DNA from: an uncultured Hungatella sp.
Lineage (GTDB): Bacteria; Bacillota; Clostridia; Lachnospirales; Lachnospiraceae
Length of the DNA: 64,000 bases
NCBI GenBank assembly: GCA_949879795.1
Contig: CATLBR010000004.1
Span: forward strand, 62,001 to 126,000
Direction: 5' to 3'
Shown: positions 27,153 to 35,360 of the stretch, piece by piece
How positions within the stretch are numbered: position 1 is the first letter of the stretch
How the letters are laid out: each line of letters begins with the position of its first letter
The notes under the pieces: generated by a model
Told to the model about the DNA's origin: nothing
Database searches by the model: none
What the model saw: the letters and a program-made list of their open reading frames with translations, nothing else
Position numbers and translations under genes: made by a program

Positions 27153-27856
27153 GCGCATTGATTACTTGCAGCCACGTGGATTTTGGCTATGAGAACCAGG
27201 ACGCGGTGATGGACCTGACATTGGAGATCGATGAGGGGGACTACTTCTGTGTGCTGGGAGTCAACGGTTCAGGCAAGAGCACCCTGGTGAAAGGGCTTTT
27301 GGGACTGATCAAACCTACAGGGGGAAGCCTTGTGGTATCCCAGGAGCTTAAGAAGACGGGAATCGGCTATCTTCCCCAGCAGACCAGCGCCCAGAAGGAT
27401 TTTCCCGCGACTGTCTGGGAGGTGGTGCTGTCAGGAGCTCTTGGCCTCATAGGAAACAGGCCTTTTTACAGGCGCAGGGAGAAAGAGATGGCTCTGTCTG
27501 CCATGGAAAGGCTGGGCATCAGCGATCTGAGGCGCCGCTGCTACAGAGAATTGTCCGGGGGACAGCAGCAGAGAGTCCTCATAGCCAGGGCCCTGTGTGC
27601 CGCCAGGAAGATGCTGATTCTGGATGAGCCTGTCACGGGCCTGGATCCGCAGGCTATCCAGGAGTTTTACAGCCTGGTCAGAGAACTTAACAGAGACGGG
27701 ATGACTATTTTTATGGTTACTCACGACGTGGCCAATGTGGTGGGCCAGGCGGGCAAAATACTCCATCTGCAGCAGAAGGTACTGTTTTACGGCAGCCCGG
27801 AGGAATATGTAAAGACAGCCGAGGGACGCGGCTTTTTGGGAGGTGGGGCGGTGTGA
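27149..27856 (+). CDS. znuC: zinc ABC transporter ATP-binding protein
   Basis: The 235-residue ATPase has Walker A GVNGSGKST (about 37-45), the signature LSGGQQQR (about 138-145) and Walker B MLILDEPVTGLDP (about 158-170). It overlaps znuA by ATGA and znuB by four bases, so the three are translationally coupled. It energises uptake through ZnuB. Confidence 0.95.
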   Translation: MSALITCSHVDFGYENQDAVMDLTLEIDEGDYFCVLGVNGSGKSTLVKGLLGLIKPTGGSLVVSQELKKTGIGYLPQQTSAQKDFPATVWEVVLSGALGLIGNRPFYRRREKEMALSAMERLGISDLRRRCYRELSGGQQQRVLIARALCAARKMLILDEPVTGLDPQAIQEFYSLVRELNRDGMTIFMVTHDVANVVGQAGKILHLQQKVLFYGSPEEYVKTAEGRGFLGGGAV

Positions 27857-28668
27857 ACCTGATTTTAGAAATGTTGTCCTACCCATTTTTGGCCAGGGCC
27901 TTCATGGGGGGAATCCTGGTGTCTCTGTGCGCGGCGCTGCTGGGAGTCAGCCTGGTGCTGAAACGATATTCCATGATCGGAGACGGTCTGTCCCATGTGT
28001 CCTTCGGGGCCTTGTCGGTGGCAGTGGCCATAGGGTGGGCTCCCCTTGCCGTGTCTGTCCCTGTGGTGGTTTTGGCGGCGTATTTTCTTCTGAGGATCAC
28101 GGAAAACAGCAGGGTAAAAAGCGACGCGGCTATAGCCATGATTTCTGCAGGGGCTCTGGCTGTTGGGATCGTGGCCACCTCTCTGAGTACAGGCATGGCG
28201 ACGGATGTGAACAGCTACATGTTCGGAAGTATTCTGGCCATGAGCCCCTCAGACGTGCGCCTTATGGTGGTTCTCTCAGGGGCGGTGCTGGGGCTGTTCG
28301 GGTTCTGCTACAATAAAATGTTTGCCGTGACTTTTGATGAGAATTTTGCCAGGGCGGCGGGGGTGAAGGTGTCTCTGTACAATGTGCTCATCGCCGTGCT
28401 GACGGCGGTGACCATCGTTCTGGGAATGCGGATGATGGGCGCCATGCTTATCTCCAGCCTGATTATATTTCCAGCTGTGACCTCCATGCGGATATTTAAA
28501 AGTTTCCGCGGAGTGACAGTGTGCTCGGGGGTGGTGTCGGTGGTGTGTTTCTGCGTGGGCATGACCATGTCCTACCGCTTTTCCACCCCCGCAGGAGCCA
28601 GTATTGTTCTGGTGAATCTGGCAATGTTCGGAGTGTTTTGGGCGGCGGCCAGATGTGTGGGGAGATGA
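27853..28668 (+). CDS. znuB: zinc ABC transporter permease
   Basis: The 271-residue membrane protein has seven to nine hydrophobic segments and the ABC-3 family loop (MRMMGAMLISSLIIFPAVTSM, split here as MMGAMLISSLIIFP near 200-215). The GTG start overlaps the znuC stop. It forms the membrane channel of the metal importer. The potassium channel gene follows 24 bases later, so the operon appears to continue. Confidence 0.95.
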   Translation: MNLILEMLSYPFLARAFMGGILVSLCAALLGVSLVLKRYSMIGDGLSHVSFGALSVAVAIGWAPLAVSVPVVVLAAYFLLRITENSRVKSDAAIAMISAGALAVGIVATSLSTGMATDVNSYMFGSILAMSPSDVRLMVVLSGAVLGLFGFCYNKMFAVTFDENFARAAGVKVSLYNVLIAVLTAVTIVLGMRMMGAMLISSLIIFPAVTSMRIFKSFRGVTVCSGVVSVVCFCVGMTMSYRFSTPAGASIVLVNLAMFGVFWAAARCVGR

Positions 28669-28692
28669 ATTTTGACAGAGGAGGGATATGGT

Positions 28693-30057
28693 ATGGAGGA
28701 GAAAAAAAATTTGAACGGTTTGAAAAAAAGGCGGTCTCTGAGTCAGACCCAGTTTATCGCGTTCGGATTCTTCGTGCTGATCATCACAGGAGCCCTGCTG
28801 CTCATGCTGCCCTTTGCCAGCAGGGACGGGCGGAGCATGAATTTTCTGGGGGCCCTTTTTACGGCTACCAGCGCTTCCTGCGTGACAGGGCTGGTGGTGG
28901 CCGACACATGGACTCAGTGGACCTTGTTCGGACAGCTGGTGATCATCACCATGATCCAGATCGGGGGTCTGGGGTTTATCACCATCGGTGTCTATGTGTC
29001 CATTCTTTTGAGGAGGAAGATTGGGCTGAAGACCCGGGGGCTTATGCAGGAGAGCACCAGCGCCCTGAACATCGGAGGGATCGTCAGACTGACCAAGAAG
29101 ATCATTGTGGGAACAGCCATATTTGAGGGGGGAGGGGCTTTGCTTCTGGCCATCCGTTTCGTGCCCCAATATGGCTTTTTCAGAGGGATTTTCTACAGTG
29201 TCTTCCATGCGGTGTCGGCTTTCTGCAATGCGGGGTTTGATCTGATGGGCCACACGGGACAGTACAACTCCCTGTCAGCCTATTATGACGACTGGCTGGT
29301 GAATCTGGTTATCATGTCTTTGATCATTATAGGCGGAATCGGTTTTGTGGTGTGGGACGATATCAGCAAGAAAAAATTTGCCTTCGGCAGATACCTTCTC
29401 CAGACAAAGATCGTCCTCCTGACTACGGGGGTTCTGGTGTTTGGAGGCGGAGCACTGTTTTATATTCTGGAGAAGGACCTTCTCATGGCGGACATGAGCG
29501 TCAGCGGGAAGATACTGTCCTCCCTGTTCAGCTCTGTCACGGCCAGAACGGCAGGGTTCAACACCATCGACACGGGGGCTCTGTCCGACGGGAGCAAACT
29601 GCTGACCATCATTCTGATGTTTATCGGGGGAAGTCCCGGGTCCACTGCAGGAGGAATAAAGACTACCACCGTGGTGGTTCTGTTCCTGTTTGTCAACTCA
29701 AGCATCAGGAGAACCTACGGGGTTAACACTTTTGGAAGGCGTCTGGACGACGAGGCTATCCGGCAGGCCAGTTCTGTTCTGACCATCAATCTGTTTTTGG
29801 CTTTGGGCGTGTCTCTGGCGATTATGGGGATACAGAATCTTTCCATGCAGGATACTTTGTTTGAGGCTTTTTCGGCCATCGGTACGGCGGGAATGACCAC
29901 AGGGATCACCAGAGATCTGGCGCCGGTGTCGAAGGTGTTGATCATCCTTTTAATGTACTGCGGGAGGATAGGAAGCATGTCTTTCGCCCTGTCATTTACA
30001 CAGCAGAAGAGAATCACCAGGGTTAGCAACCCGCTGGAGCAGATCAGCGTGGGATAA
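28693..30057 (+). CDS. ktrB: potassium uptake channel subunit (KtrB/TrkH)
   Basis: The ATG at 28693 lies 7 bases after AGGAGGG and gives 454 residues; a TTG at 28672 would overlap that ribosome site and is less likely. The protein has four M1-P-M2 repeats; selectivity-filter-like segments include TATSASCVTGLV (about 50-61), HAVSAFCNAGFD (about 172-183), TARTAGFNT (about 285-293) and SAIGTAGMTTG (about 392-402). The length and the single-RCK partner downstream fit KtrAB rather than TrkHA. It imports K+, using Na+ or proton drive. Together with the zinc genes it forms an ion-homeostasis cluster. Confidence 0.94.
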   Translation: MEEKKNLNGLKKRRSLSQTQFIAFGFFVLIITGALLLMLPFASRDGRSMNFLGALFTATSASCVTGLVVADTWTQWTLFGQLVIITMIQIGGLGFITIGVYVSILLRRKIGLKTRGLMQESTSALNIGGIVRLTKKIIVGTAIFEGGGALLLAIRFVPQYGFFRGIFYSVFHAVSAFCNAGFDLMGHTGQYNSLSAYYDDWLVNLVIMSLIIIGGIGFVVWDDISKKKFAFGRYLLQTKIVLLTTGVLVFGGGALFYILEKDLLMADMSVSGKILSSLFSSVTARTAGFNTIDTGALSDGSKLLTIILMFIGGSPGSTAGGIKTTTVVVLFLFVNSSIRRTYGVNTFGRRLDDEAIRQASSVLTINLFLALGVSLAIMGIQNLSMQDTLFEAFSAIGTAGMTTGITRDLAPVSKVLIILLMYCGRIGSMSFALSFTQQKRITRVSNPLEQISVG

Positions 30058-30092
30058 AGGCACCTGGATTGGAGAGAAGAGGAGGAAAAAAT

Positions 30093-30746
30093 ATGAAGTC
30101 AATATTGATAATCGGGATGGGGCGGTTTGGACGCCATCTGTGCAGGAATCTGGCAGATCTGGGCAACCAGCTGATGATCGTAGATCTGGTGGAGGAGAAC
30201 CTGGAGGAGATGCTGCCCTATGTGGTCAGCGCTAAGATCGGCGACTGCACCAATGAAAATGTGCTGAGAACTCTGGGAATCGACAACTTTGATGTATGCT
30301 TTATCTGTATAGGGACCAATTTTCAGAGCAGCCTGGAGATCACCAGCATGGTGAAGGAACTTGGAGGCAAGTATGTGGTCAGCAAGGCGAACCGGGACAT
30401 CCACGCCAAGTTCCTTCTGAGAAACGGTGCCGACGAGGTGATCTATCCGGATCGGGACATCGCAGAGAAGATAGCCGTGCGCTACAGCGCCAACCATGTG
30501 TTTGACTATATTGAGCTGACGGATGAGTACTCCATCTATGAGACCCCGCCCCTTCCCCAGTGGGTGGGAAAGAGCCTGAAGGAATCGGATATCCGCAACC
30601 GCCACCACATCAATGTGCTGGGGACCAAGAGAGGAGAGGAGGCGAATCTGATGCCGCCTGCAGATTATATCATTCGGTCCGACGACCACATGATGATTAT
30701 CGGGAAAAAGACGGATATTGACAAATTGCTGGAAGACATGAAGTAG
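30093..30746 (+). CDS. ktrA: potassium uptake regulatory subunit (KtrA/TrkA)
   Basis: The ATG at 30093, after GAGGAGGA, gives 217 residues. An RCK-N Rossmann domain with IIGMGRFGRHL (G-x-G-x-x-G, residues 6-16) binds ATP/ADP or NAD(H), and an RCK-C domain (about 135-217) closes the protein; in some members this part binds c-di-AMP. It gates the KtrB channel made from the preceding gene. No clear terminator follows immediately; the next hairpin-terminator is at 30925. Confidence 0.94.
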   Translation: MKSILIIGMGRFGRHLCRNLADLGNQLMIVDLVEENLEEMLPYVVSAKIGDCTNENVLRTLGIDNFDVCFICIGTNFQSSLEITSMVKELGGKYVVSKANRDIHAKFLLRNGADEVIYPDRDIAEKIAVRYSANHVFDYIELTDEYSIYETPPLPQWVGKSLKESDIRNRHHINVLGTKRGEEANLMPPADYIIRSDDHMMIIGKKTDIDKLLEDMK

Positions 30747-30765
30747 CAGGGAGACAATAAAAGAG

Positions 30766-30794
30766 TTGCGTTTGCCAGAATGTTGTGATAGAAT
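30766..30794 (+). promoter_or_regulatory. putative promoter of the ABC importer operon
   Basis: TTGCGT (30766-30771), exactly 17 bases, then TAGAAT (30789-30794). The -10 is good and the -35 is poor. It lies after ktrA and before a structured leader and terminator. Confidence 0.45.
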
Positions 30795-30799
30795 GTGAC

Positions 30800-30961
30800 T
30801 GTTGAGAAAATGTCGTCATGAAGACGTCGAAAGGCACAGAAGTGCATAGCGGCCGGGAGGCCATGGAAGTATCCGGGCTGTCAGAGCCGGGGAATGTTTG
30901 AAAAGTCTGAATTTTATGCCATGAAGGCGTATGAATTTTCATTAAGGAGATTCATACGCCT
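30800..30961 (+). ncRNA. structured leader with terminal hairpin, unassigned riboswitch-like element
   Basis: The gap 30747-31054 holds no gene. Four short hairpins follow each other: CGTC-ATGAA-GACG, GCAC-AGAA-GTGC, GGCC-GGGA-GGCC and GGCT-GTCAG-AGCC (about 30813-30895). An 11-bp perfect terminator stem follows (30925-30935 with 30951-30961), then GTTTTGTTG. The first importer gene starts 94 bases later. A four-helix array plus terminator is the plan of several metal riboswitches, NiCo included, but the conserved NiCo strands I know are not clearly present. It may also simply be the ktr terminator. Confidence 0.45.
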
Positions 30962-31054
30962 GTTTTGTTGCAGGATTAGGGAATATATACCGGTTTCAGG
31001 TTTTCCCGAACCGGGATATTGAAACACAGAAAACAGGCGGGGTGTGAATAAACC

Positions 31055-31996
31055 ATGATTAAGTACATTTTGAGAAGGATGATACAGCTGGCGGCTGTGC
31101 TGCTGGGAGTCACATTTCTCACATTTATCATAACCTGGGCGGCGCCCAGCGATGGGGCAGAGATGAAATATGTGTCCATGGGCATGATTCCGTCCCCCGA
31201 GCTTCTGGAGCAGACAAGAGAGGGGATGGGGCTGAATGACCCTGTGCTGGTTCAGTATGTGCGTTGGCTGGGCGCCGCCGTGACAGGTGACCTGGGCGAA
31301 TCCGTGAAATTCGGCGATCCTGTTCTGACACAGCTGGCAAAAAAGCTGCCCATGACCCTGAAGCTGGCAGGGGCGGCTATGGCTGTGGTGATTTTTGTAT
31401 CGCTCCCCCTGGGAATTTTGACTGCGGTGAGGAAAAACACATGGGCGGACTATATTGTCCGGTTCTTCTCGTTTTTCGGTGTCTCGGTGCCCAATTTCTG
31501 GCTGGGGCTCCTTCTGATGTATGTGTTTGCCGTGAGGCTTGGCTGGTTCCGTGTGGTCAGCGGCGGAACTCCGGGAGGCATGGTGCTGCCTGCCGCCGCC
31601 CTTGCCGTCCCCATGGTGTCAGGTTTTGTGCGCCAGATACGGGCGGCTTTTCTGGAGGAACTGAGTTCTAACTATGTGGTGGGGGCCAGAGCCAGGGGGA
31701 TACCGGAGAGAACCATCATCTTGTGTCATGTTCTTCCAAACGCTGTTTTTCCTGTTATCACACTGGCGGGGCTGTCGGCGGGACAGCTTCTGGGCGGGGC
31801 GGCCATCATCGAGACCATATTTTCCTGGCAGGGGATCGGAAACATGGTGGTGGAGGCTATCCGTGTCAGAGACTATCCGCTGATCCAGGGCTATGTGATC
31901 TGGATGGCAGTGATCTATGTGACAGTGAATCTTCTGGTGGATGTGAGCTACCATTTTCTGGATCCTCAGATGCGGCTGGGAAGGAGGGCGGATTAG
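31055..31996 (+). CDS. nickel/dipeptide ABC transporter permease 1 (NikB/DppB type)
   Basis: This 313-residue protein has six membrane segments. It carries the DppB-type N-terminus (YILRRMIQLAAVLLGVTFLTFII), the conserved GDLGES segment (about 75) and the EAA loop ARARGIPERTIILCHVLPNA (about 207-226) that docks on the ATPases. It pairs with the next permease. The family moves nickel-chelates, peptides or opine-type metallophores; the five-gene layout alone does not decide which. Confidence 0.93.
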   Translation: MIKYILRRMIQLAAVLLGVTFLTFIITWAAPSDGAEMKYVSMGMIPSPELLEQTREGMGLNDPVLVQYVRWLGAAVTGDLGESVKFGDPVLTQLAKKLPMTLKLAGAAMAVVIFVSLPLGILTAVRKNTWADYIVRFFSFFGVSVPNFWLGLLLMYVFAVRLGWFRVVSGGTPGGMVLPAAALAVPMVSGFVRQIRAAFLEELSSNYVVGARARGIPERTIILCHVLPNAVFPVITLAGLSAGQLLGGAAIIETIFSWQGIGNMVVEAIRVRDYPLIQGYVIWMAVIYVTVNLLVDVSYHFLDPQMRLGRRAD

Positions 31997-32803
31997 ATGA
32001 GGCGGAAATGGATGCGGTTTTTCTTGTTTCTTTTTCTTGCGATTCTGGTGTTGTCAGTGGCTGTCTGGGGTAATCGTCTAGCGCCATGGGACCCGCTGGA
32101 GACCGATTTTGAGGCAAAGCTCATGCCGCCCGGAAGGGAACACTGGATGGGAACGGACAATGTGGGAAGGGATGTTTTTTCACGGATTCTCTGCGGGGCG
32201 AGAAATTCTTTTGCCCTGACCTTTCTCATAATTGCCCTGGTGTCTGTTCTGGGGACATGGATCGGTATGGTGTCAGGGTATTTCGGCGGCCCTCTTGACA
32301 CGGTTCTCATGAGGGTCACGGACATTCTGCTGGCTTTTCCGGATACGGTCTTCGCCATCGCCGTGGTGGGGATGCTTGGGCCGGGACTTAAAAACACGGT
32401 TACAGCTCTGTCTTTTGTGTGGTGGACTAAATACGCAAGGATGGCGCGGGGGCTGGCCGGCGTCATAAGGACCAGGGACTATATCGTCCAGGCACGTTTC
32501 GGGGGAGCGGGAACCCTGAAAATACTTGTGTGCTATGTGCTGCCCAATATTGTTCCTCAGGTGATTATTATGGCTGCCCTGGATGTGGGAGGGATGATGC
32601 TGGCCCTGGCGGGACTCTCGTTTCTGGGATTGGCCTCCCAGCCTCCTGCGCCGGAGTGGGGGTATATGCTGTATGAGGGGAAATCCTACATGCAGACGGC
32701 CCCGTGGATCATGATCTTTGCGGGATTGGCCATCTTTGTCACGGTGGTGGTGTTTAATCTTCTGGGGGACAGCCTGAGAGATATCCTGGACCCTAAAGAG
32801 TAG
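31997..32803 (+). CDS. nickel/dipeptide ABC transporter permease 2 (NikC/DppC type)
   Basis: The start codon directly follows the stop of the first permease gene. The 268-residue protein shows the DppC signatures LAPWDP near residue 30 and HWMGTDNVGRDVFSRILCGAR around 50-70, then an EAA loop (ARMARGLAGVIRTRDYI). It forms the second half of the membrane channel. Confidence 0.94.
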   Translation: MRRKWMRFFLFLFLAILVLSVAVWGNRLAPWDPLETDFEAKLMPPGREHWMGTDNVGRDVFSRILCGARNSFALTFLIIALVSVLGTWIGMVSGYFGGPLDTVLMRVTDILLAFPDTVFAIAVVGMLGPGLKNTVTALSFVWWTKYARMARGLAGVIRTRDYIVQARFGGAGTLKILVCYVLPNIVPQVIIMAALDVGGMMLALAGLSFLGLASQPPAPEWGYMLYEGKSYMQTAPWIMIFAGLAIFVTVVVFNLLGDSLRDILDPKE

Positions 32804-32943
32804 GGAAAAAGTTGGGAGGGGAATGAGAGAGGAAACGTTGAGGAAGGGAGTGGAAATTGGGAGAGATGAGAGAGAATGAGGGGATGATGGGTGAGATGAG
32901 AGACAGGAGGAGAGAGACGGGTGATATGAGGAGTGAGAGGAAT
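32804..32943 (+). other. C-poor polypurine tract before the substrate-binding gene
   Basis: Between the second permease and the conserved signal peptide of the next gene, the plus strand is almost only G, A and T, with very few C. GAGATGAGAGA recurs with small changes (32863 and 32894 onward). It contains several in-frame start codons (32866, 32884, 32887, 32896, 32926) and a TTG at 32857. Such tracts can slip or form triplex-like structures. Confidence 0.7.
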
Positions 32944-34518
32944 GTGAGGAATAAGGGGAATTGGCGAGGAGTGGTTTTGGCGGTGGCGGTTTTGCTGACG
33001 GCGGTTTTTGGGGGATGCGGGGGATCGAGGGAACCTGGGGGAGAAGACAGGAATGTGGGGGGTGAGAGGCATGTGAATGTGGCTTTTTTCTGGATCACTG
33101 CGGATTTGGACCCGGCGGTGGATTATCATGGCTGGGTTACTTCCAGGCTGGGAGTGGGGGAGTGTCTGGTAAAACTCAATGACCGACTCGAGGTGGAAGG
33201 GTGTATCGCTGACTCATGGGAGAATGTGGACGATACTACATGGCGTTTTCATATACGGGACGGGGTGGTCTTCAGCAGCGGCGTGAAGGTGACGGCACAG
33301 AGCTGTAAGGACTCCCTGGAGCGGGCGGTGGCTGTGAACGAGAGAGGGGCGGAGTACCTGAAGATCGATTCCCTGGAAGCGGAGGGACAGACGCTGACCG
33401 TGAGAACCATGGAACCCAACGGGGCTCTTCTCAATAACCTGGCGGAGCCGGTGTTTATTATTGTGGATACCAGTCAGAGCGATGAGGTGATGAGGCAGAA
33501 TCCGGTGTGTACCGGCCCCTATGTGGTGGCTTCTTTCGCGTCGGAACAGACGGTGGAACTGGTGAAAAATGACAGGTACTGGGACGGTCAGCCGGGTCTT
33601 GACAGCGCTACGGTGACTCAGATTGTGGATGGGGACGCCAGAGCCATGGCTCTCCAGTCCGGAGAGATCGATATCACCAACACTATAGACAATACAAGCG
33701 TGACTCTGTTTACAGGCAATCCGGATTACAATGTGTCTTCAATCATCAGTCCCAGAGTCAATGTGGCCTACATGAATCACGCAGAAACCAGCCCTCTTCG
33801 GGATATTCAGCTGAGGAGGGCGGTGTCCTGGGCAGTGAATCGGGAGGCCTATGCCGGTCTCATCGGGGGCAGCGAGGCCCATGGCGTCTACTCGGACGCC
33901 GCACCTTTTGGCAATGAGACGGTGACTGGGTTTGGCTATGATAAGGTACAGGCGGAGGCTATCCTGGACGAGGCAGGGTATGTGGATGTGGATGGAGACG
34001 GATACAGGGAAAATCCTGACGGCTCTCCTCTGATCCTGCGGTATCTCCAGGCTGCGGATCACGGCTCGGCGGACTCGGCGATCCTGGCCGCGGCGGTGCA
34101 GTCGGATCTGAGGGACGCAGGTATCCATATGGAGATTCTGGCGGTGGAGAACCTGTCCGAGTACCAGACCCGGGGCAATTTTGACTTTTATACCGGAAAT
34201 GACAACTCGGCTCCCACGGGAGATCCCCAGGTGTGGCTGGAGACCATGTACACCGGGCTGGGCACATGGGGGAAGAAAAATCTCACCGGTTTCCAGAGCG
34301 ACCGTATCGACGGGATCGTGGAGGAGATGGACAGAACTTTTGATATGGAGAGAAGATATGAACTGGCGGCGGAGGCCTCCCAGGTGCTCAACGACGATGC
34401 CGCCAGTCTGTTTTTGACTAACTCCTATCTGAACATGGTGTCATCGGCAAAGGTGAAGCATGCCGTTCAGCCGGTGGCAGATTATTATTTTATCACAAAG
34501 GATCTTACGGTAGAGTAG
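32926..34518 (+). CDS. nickel/peptide ABC transporter substrate-binding lipoprotein (NikA type)
   Basis: The mature protein begins at the lipobox cysteine of VFGGC, followed by an SBP-bac-5 domain that runs to the end (DLDPAVDYHGW, ENVDDTTWRFHIRDGVVFSSG, YMNHAETSPLRDIQLRRAVSWAVNRE). The start codon is uncertain: an ATG at 32926 gives 530 residues and a GTG at 32944, 10 bases after GAGGAG, gives the most typical signal peptide. Upstream in-frame starts would add a highly charged tail. It captures the ligand outside the cell. The binding residues that would separate nickel from peptide ligands are not identifiable by eye. Confidence 0.9.
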   Translation: MRSERNVRNKGNWRGVVLAVAVLLTAVFGGCGGSREPGGEDRNVGGERHVNVAFFWITADLDPAVDYHGWVTSRLGVGECLVKLNDRLEVEGCIADSWENVDDTTWRFHIRDGVVFSSGVKVTAQSCKDSLERAVAVNERGAEYLKIDSLEAEGQTLTVRTMEPNGALLNNLAEPVFIIVDTSQSDEVMRQNPVCTGPYVVASFASEQTVELVKNDRYWDGQPGLDSATVTQIVDGDARAMALQSGEIDITNTIDNTSVTLFTGNPDYNVSSIISPRVNVAYMNHAETSPLRDIQLRRAVSWAVNREAYAGLIGGSEAHGVYSDAAPFGNETVTGFGYDKVQAEAILDEAGYVDVDGDGYRENPDGSPLILRYLQAADHGSADSAILAAAVQSDLRDAGIHMEILAVENLSEYQTRGNFDFYTGNDNSAPTGDPQVWLETMYTGLGTWGKKNLTGFQSDRIDGIVEEMDRTFDMERRYELAAEASQVLNDDAASLFLTNSYLNMVSSAKVKHAVQPVADYYFITKDLTVE

Positions 34519-34520
34519 AC

Positions 34521-35297
34521 ATGAACATATTGGAATTGGAACATGTGTCAATCGTCTATGGCTGTGGAAAATCGGCGGTGGAAGATGTGAGTTTCCAGGT
34601 GGCAGAAAAGAGTATCTTGGCTGTTGTGGGAGAATCGGGAAGCGGGAAATCCACCATACTCCGGGCAGTCATGGGCCTTCTGCCCCCCGGGGGAAAGGTG
34701 ACGGGAGGTGCCATTCGCTTTGATGGCCAGGATATGGGGAACTTTACCCCGGAACAGCTGCGCCGGCTTCGGGGCAGGGATATAGCCATGGTTTTCCAGA
34801 ACGCTGGGGAGTATTTAAATCCCAGGAGAAAGGTGGGGGCACAGTATCTGGAGACCCTTGGCTGCCATCTGGACATTCCCCGGGCAGAACAGAAAAAACT
34901 TGCTCTGGATATGCTGGCGGCGCTGAAGCTGACAGACGGAGAGAGAGTCATGAATTCCTATCCGTTTCAGCTGTCAGGAGGGATGAAGCAGAGGGCGGCC
35001 ATGGCTATGGCCATGAGCCTGACCCCCAGGCTTCTTCTGGCCGACGAGCCTACGAGCGCCCTGGATGTGACCGTACAGGCCCAGGTGGTGCAGGAGATGC
35101 TGCAGCTGAGAGAGAACCTGGGGACGGCCATGGTGATCGTGACACACAACATGGGGGTAGCCTCCAGGATGGCAGACTATATTGTGGTGATGCGGGAGGG
35201 GAGAATAAAAGAGCTGGGAACCAGAGACCAGGTGATTCTCACACCGAAGAGCGATTACACCAAGGAGCTTTTGTCCGCGGCTCCTGCTCTGAAATAA
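34521..35297 (+). CDS. nickel/peptide ABC transporter ATPase 1 (NikD/DppD type)
   Basis: The 258-residue ATPase starts 2 bases after the binding-protein stop. It has Walker A GESGSGKST (about 36-44), signature LSGGMKQR (about 150-157) and Walker B LLLADEPTSALD (about 170-181). It lacks the C-terminal cysteine-rich region seen in its partner. It powers the importer together with the next gene. Confidence 0.94.
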   Translation: MNILELEHVSIVYGCGKSAVEDVSFQVAEKSILAVVGESGSGKSTILRAVMGLLPPGGKVTGGAIRFDGQDMGNFTPEQLRRLRGRDIAMVFQNAGEYLNPRRKVGAQYLETLGCHLDIPRAEQKKLALDMLAALKLTDGERVMNSYPFQLSGGMKQRAAMAMAMSLTPRLLLADEPTSALDVTVQAQVVQEMLQLRENLGTAMVIVTHNMGVASRMADYIVVMREGRIKELGTRDQVILTPKSDYTKELLSAAPALK

Positions 35298-35360
35298 GGG
35301 CGGGGGTGTGAGACGGACCAGGCGGGACAAAAGGGGAGCTGGTCAGAACAGGAGGAGAAA

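Noticed and set aside
30800-30961. NiCo riboswitch call
   Set aside because: The four-hairpin plan fits, but the conserved strands I know (GCAGCCGGG, GGGACAG) are not clearly present, so it was left unassigned.
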